A stretch of DNA of 64,000 nucleotides, from NCBI GenBank assembly GCA_942490855.1, contig CALNYS010000004.1, forward strand, positions 620,001-684,000, read 5' to 3'. This document shows, one piece after another, positions 61,646 to 64,000 of this stretch. This stretch comes from CALNYS01 sp942490855 (GTDB lineage: Bacteria; Planctomycetota; Phycisphaerae; Phycisphaerales; UBA1924). A program made the position numbers and the translations under genes. Each line of letters begins with the position of its first letter. Within the stretch, counting starts at the first letter, position 1. The notes under the pieces were generated by a model. It had not been told where the DNA came from. It did no database searches and saw only the letters and a list, made by a program, of their open reading frames with translations.

Positions 61646-62788
61646 ATGCTCAGCCCCATACCAGAGCTCCTCGACGACCTGCGTGCCGGCAAGATGGTGA
61701 TCCTCGTTGATGACGAGGACCGCGAGAACGAGGGCGACCTCGTGCTCCCGGCTCAGTTCGCCACCCCCGACGACATCACCTTCATGCTCTCGGTCGCCCG
61801 TGGGTACATGTGCCTTTCCCTAACGGAAGACGACTGCGACCGCCTCGACCTGCACCCTCAGGCCGTGGTCAACACCAGCGTCCGCGGCACGCCCATGACC
61901 GTCTCCATCGACGGGCACCCCAAACATGGCTTCACGACCGGGGTCTCCGCGGGAGAGCGGGCGCGCTCGATCCAGATGGCGATCGACCCCGCCTCGACGC
62001 CCGACGACTTCGTCCGCCCCGGGCACATCAACCCGCTGCGCTCGCGCGACGGGGGCGTGCTGGTGCGCACGGGGCAGACCGAGGGATCGCTGGACCTCTG
62101 CCGGCTCGCCGGGCTCACGCCGGCCGCGGTGATCATCGAGATCATGCGCGACGACGGCGAGATGGCCCGGATGGGCGACCTCGAAAAACTCGCCGAGGAG
62201 CACGGGCTCAAGATCGGGTCCGTCGCGCAGATCATCGAGCACCGCCTCAACGGGCAGCCGCTGGTGCGCCGCCTCGAGCCGGCCGCGGGGACCACGGTCG
62301 AGACCGCCGAGGGCCCCTTCACGCTCTACCGCTTCGAGAGCGTCGTCGATCGTCTGCCGCACCTGGCGCTGACCTTCGGCGGGGTCGGGGCGCCCGGCTC
62401 GCACAGCGACGAGCCCACGCTCGTGCGCATGCACCGGCGCGACATCATGGGCGACGTGTTCGGCGCGGGCGCGAGCGCGGGGGCGTTGAACTCCTCGCTG
62501 CGGGCGATCCGCGAGGCCGGGCGCGGCGCGGTGGTCTATCTCCGCCCCGACGGCGACGGCGGCGACGGCGCGGCGCTGGTCAACCCCGCGCCCGAGGAAA
62601 CCGACCCCGACGCCCCCAAGATCCCCACGCCCATGCGCCATTACGGCGTGGGCGGGCAGATCCTGCGGGACCTCGGGCTCTCGCGCCTCCGCCTTCTGAC
62701 GAGCACCCCGAAGAACCTGCCGGGCCTCGAGGCCTTTGACCTCGAGATCGTCGAACAGATCGCGCTCTCGAACGGGCGGGCGTCGTGA
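61646..62788 (+). CDS. RibB-like protein with degenerate GTP cyclohydrolase II domain
   Basis: The 380-residue product has the RibB (DHBP synthase) domain at residues 1-205 with VDDEDRENEGDLVL, TTGVSAGERA and DDGEMARM. In the block corresponding to the metal-binding GHTEA of E. coli RibB it reads GQTEG, so the His is Gln. Residues 215-375 resemble GTP cyclohydrolase II, but the three zinc cysteines are lost (canonical HSECLTGDVFGSLRCDCG reads HRRDIMGDVFGAGASAG) and the RxEGRG loop is REAGRG. The second activity is probably absent. The first may be altered or supported by another ligand. It should act in riboflavin synthesis if active. Confidence 0.88.
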   Translation: MLSPIPELLDDLRAGKMVILVDDEDRENEGDLVLPAQFATPDDITFMLSVARGYMCLSLTEDDCDRLDLHPQAVVNTSVRGTPMTVSIDGHPKHGFTTGVSAGERARSIQMAIDPASTPDDFVRPGHINPLRSRDGGVLVRTGQTEGSLDLCRLAGLTPAAVIIEIMRDDGEMARMGDLEKLAEEHGLKIGSVAQIIEHRLNGQPLVRRLEPAAGTTVETAEGPFTLYRFESVVDRLPHLALTFGGVGAPGSHSDEPTLVRMHRRDIMGDVFGAGASAGALNSSLRAIREAGRGAVVYLRPDGDGGDGAALVNPAPEETDPDAPKIPTPMRHYGVGGQILRDLGLSRLRLLTSTPKNLPGLEAFDLEIVEQIALSNGRAS

Positions 62789-63423
62789 GGGAGGGGACCG
62801 CTCCGTATCTCGCCCACTACCGCGAGCTGATCGACCGCGTGGGCGCCGTCTTCGAAGCGACCGGCTGGCGCAGCCGGGAGTTCCAGGAGGAGCGTTTCCG
62901 CGTGATGGCGGAGATGGAAGACTTCACGGGCGCCAGCGTGATCGACGCCGGCGCCGGGCAGGCGGACTTCGCGTCCTTCCTGATCGCACGCGGCGAGGCG
63001 CCCGAGCGTCTCATCGCCCTCGACGCGATGCCGGAGATGGTCGAAGCGATCCGCAAGCGGGGGATGCGGGGCGTCGAGGCGCACGCCTGCGACTTCGCGG
63101 GGCGCGAGTGCTCCGACGCCTTTACGCGCTTTGGACCGGTGGACGCGATCGTCTTCTCGGGGTCGCTCAACACCCTGGAGGAGTCCCACGCCAAGCAGGT
63201 GCTCGAGCACGCGTGGCGGGCGACGGGTCGGTCGCTGGTCTTCAACTTCCTCAGCGACCGGGCGCCGGCGGAGCTGCTCGCCCGCCCGACGGAGCCCGCC
63301 CACCGTTTCGACACCGCCGGGCTCGTCTCCTGGGCCCTCGACCGGACGCCCGGGGTGTGGTTCCGCCACGACTACCTGGGCGGGCACGACGCGACGATCG
63401 CGATGGTCAAGCTCGACGCCTGA
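62785..63423 (+). CDS. SAM-dependent methyltransferase
   Basis: GTG 62785 overlaps the RibB-like stop (GTGA). The 212-residue product has a class I methyltransferase fold: SVIDAGAGQADFASFL as motif I, an acidic residue in LIALDAMPEMVEAI, ACDFAGR, and IVFSGSLNTLEE as motif IV-like. The substrate is unknown. A translationally coupled position behind a riboflavin gene does not by itself imply flavin modification. Length and order of motifs support a complete gene. Confidence 0.85.
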   Translation: MREGTAPYLAHYRELIDRVGAVFEATGWRSREFQEERFRVMAEMEDFTGASVIDAGAGQADFASFLIARGEAPERLIALDAMPEMVEAIRKRGMRGVEAHACDFAGRECSDAFTRFGPVDAIVFSGSLNTLEESHAKQVLEHAWRATGRSLVFNFLSDRAPAELLARPTEPAHRFDTAGLVSWALDRTPGVWFRHDYLGGHDATIAMVKLDA

Positions 63424-63444
63424 CAGGCCCCCCACGCCCGCTGC

Positions 63445-63450
63445 TATCCT
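63445..63450 (+). promoter_or_regulatory. Leaderless -10 box of the amidotransferase gene
   Basis: TATCCT ends six bases before ATG 63457 with no Shine-Dalgarno between. It is the last of the series of leaderless-type promoters in the window. Confidence 0.55.
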
Positions 63451-63456
63451 GCCCGC

Positions 63457-64000
63457 ATGGCCATCATCGTCTTCCAGCACAGCGAATCGAACCGCCCCGG
63501 GCGCCTCGGCTCCACGCTCCGCGACCACGCTCACCCGCTCGACGTCCGCCGCCTCGACCTGGGCGACCCGGTCCCGGTTGATTTCGACAACGTCAGCGGC
63601 GTCGTCACGCTCGGCGGCCCGCAGGACGTGGGCGACGGTTCCCCGTGGATGGAGGCCGAGCTCGACTTCCTGCGCGCGGCGCACGAACGCCAGCTCCCGC
63701 TCGTCGGCGTCTGCCTCGGCGCGCAGCTCATCGCCCACGCGCTGGGCGGCGAAGTCAGCCAGTCGAGCGAGCCGGAGGTCGGGTTCTACGACCTCACCCT
63801 CACGAGCGCGGCCCACGTGGACACGGTCTTCTCCGGCGTCCCGTGGACGCACAAGACGTTCTGCCATCACGCGTGCGAGGTGAGCGCGCTCCCCCCCGGC
63901 GCCGTCGCGCTGGCGTCGAGCGCCGCGTGCAAGATCCAGGCGTTCAAGGCGGGGATGCGCACCTACGCGTTCCAGTACCACTTCGAGGTGGACCCGGCGC
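63457..64000 (+). CDS. Class I glutamine amidotransferase-like protein (partial)
   Basis: The gene starts at ATG 63457 and runs off the end of the window after 181 residues. It has the GATase1 core: a GGPQDVGDG oxyanion strand, the nucleophile elbow GVCLGAQLIAHALGG with Cys, and QYHFE carrying the His of the triad with a following Glu. It is similar in outline to GMP synthase-type and type 1 amidotransferase domains of unknown target encoded alone. The 3' end is missing, so extra domains cannot be excluded. It follows the methyltransferase by 33 bases but has its own leaderless-type box. Confidence 0.85.
   Translation, partial: MAIIVFQHSESNRPGRLGSTLRDHAHPLDVRRLDLGDPVPVDFDNVSGVVTLGGPQDVGDGSPWMEAELDFLRAAHERQLPLVGVCLGAQLIAHALGGEVSQSSEPEVGFYDLTLTSAAHVDTVFSGVPWTHKTFCHHACEVSALPPGAVALASSAACKIQAFKAGMRTYAFQYHFEVDPA

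Noticed and set aside
1..64000. tRNA, rRNA or CRISPR loci
   Set aside because: No cloverleaf-like segment, rRNA core sequence or regular repeat-spacer array was noticed; gaps between genes are too short for most.
1..64000. Transposon or prophage
   Set aside because: No transposase, integrase or phage gene; the direct repeats B and C look like 3'-end elements instead of insertion-sequence ends.

Overview
The window is high-GC, densely packed bacterial DNA, most likely chromosome of a planctomycete of the Phycisphaerae type. That placement is inference from gene content and style: a single-chain eukaryote-like glycyl-tRNA synthetase, a lamin-tail exoprotein, a GFSMID-type pseudopilin, a PEP-CTERM-like exoprotein, a futalosine-pathway mqnE, a CxxC-rich ribbon protein, and complex I genes scattered over the chromosome. 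I see no rRNA, tRNA, CRISPR, phage or transposase genes.

Layout. 1-5 kb: end of a zinc-ribbon protein, then nuoD, a secreted lamin-tail protein, nuoE, a 71-codon gene and nuoF (NADH-input arm of complex I). 5-14 kb: an anchored unknown protein, cysS, a CNNM/CBS protein, ybeY, a beta-barrel-like protein, a BatA/VWA membrane protein, a methyltransferase and a lipoprotein. 14.6-19.4 kb: an SpoU methyltransferase facing a tight operon with two ketosynthase-like genes, one catalytic and one resembling a chain-length factor. 19.4-22.6 kb: gatB, a low-GC membrane protein and a broken mqnE. 22.7-28.7 kb: a coiled-coil membrane protein, an anti-sigma/ECF-sigma pair, a pseudopilin and two cyclophilins. 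28.7-39.5 kb: tsaB, a very long ORF that looks like two secreted proteins joined, YceI, glyQS, a Tdh-like dehydrogenase, envelope proteins and a Bfd-like ferredoxin. 39.5-48 kb: aroC, a small membrane protein with a divergent HTH-cupin regulator, nuoH, ruvX, a PEP-CTERM-like protein, rho and PTS enzyme I. 48-64 kb: RNase E/G with a histone-H1-like tail, dxr, rseP, an alpha/beta hydrolase, an SDR, a frameshifted M42 peptidase, M14 and DUF885 peptidases, a RibB-like protein, a methyltransferase and the start of a glutamine amidotransferase.

Expression style. Two signals recur. Many genes have a TANNNT box exactly six bases before ATG with no Shine-Dalgarno, so they are probably transcribed leaderless (cysS, gatB, glyQS, aroC, tsaB and others). 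Inside operons, genes overlap as ATGA or GTGA, implying coupled translation. A hairpin-plus-tail element follows three genes in the same orientation relative to the gene.

Most distinctive content: the KS-alpha/KS-beta-like operon, the leaderless promoter pattern, the repeated 3'-end element, and three damaged or fused genes (mqnE, the M42 peptidase, the LolA/TPR ORF) that are either real lesions or assembly indels.
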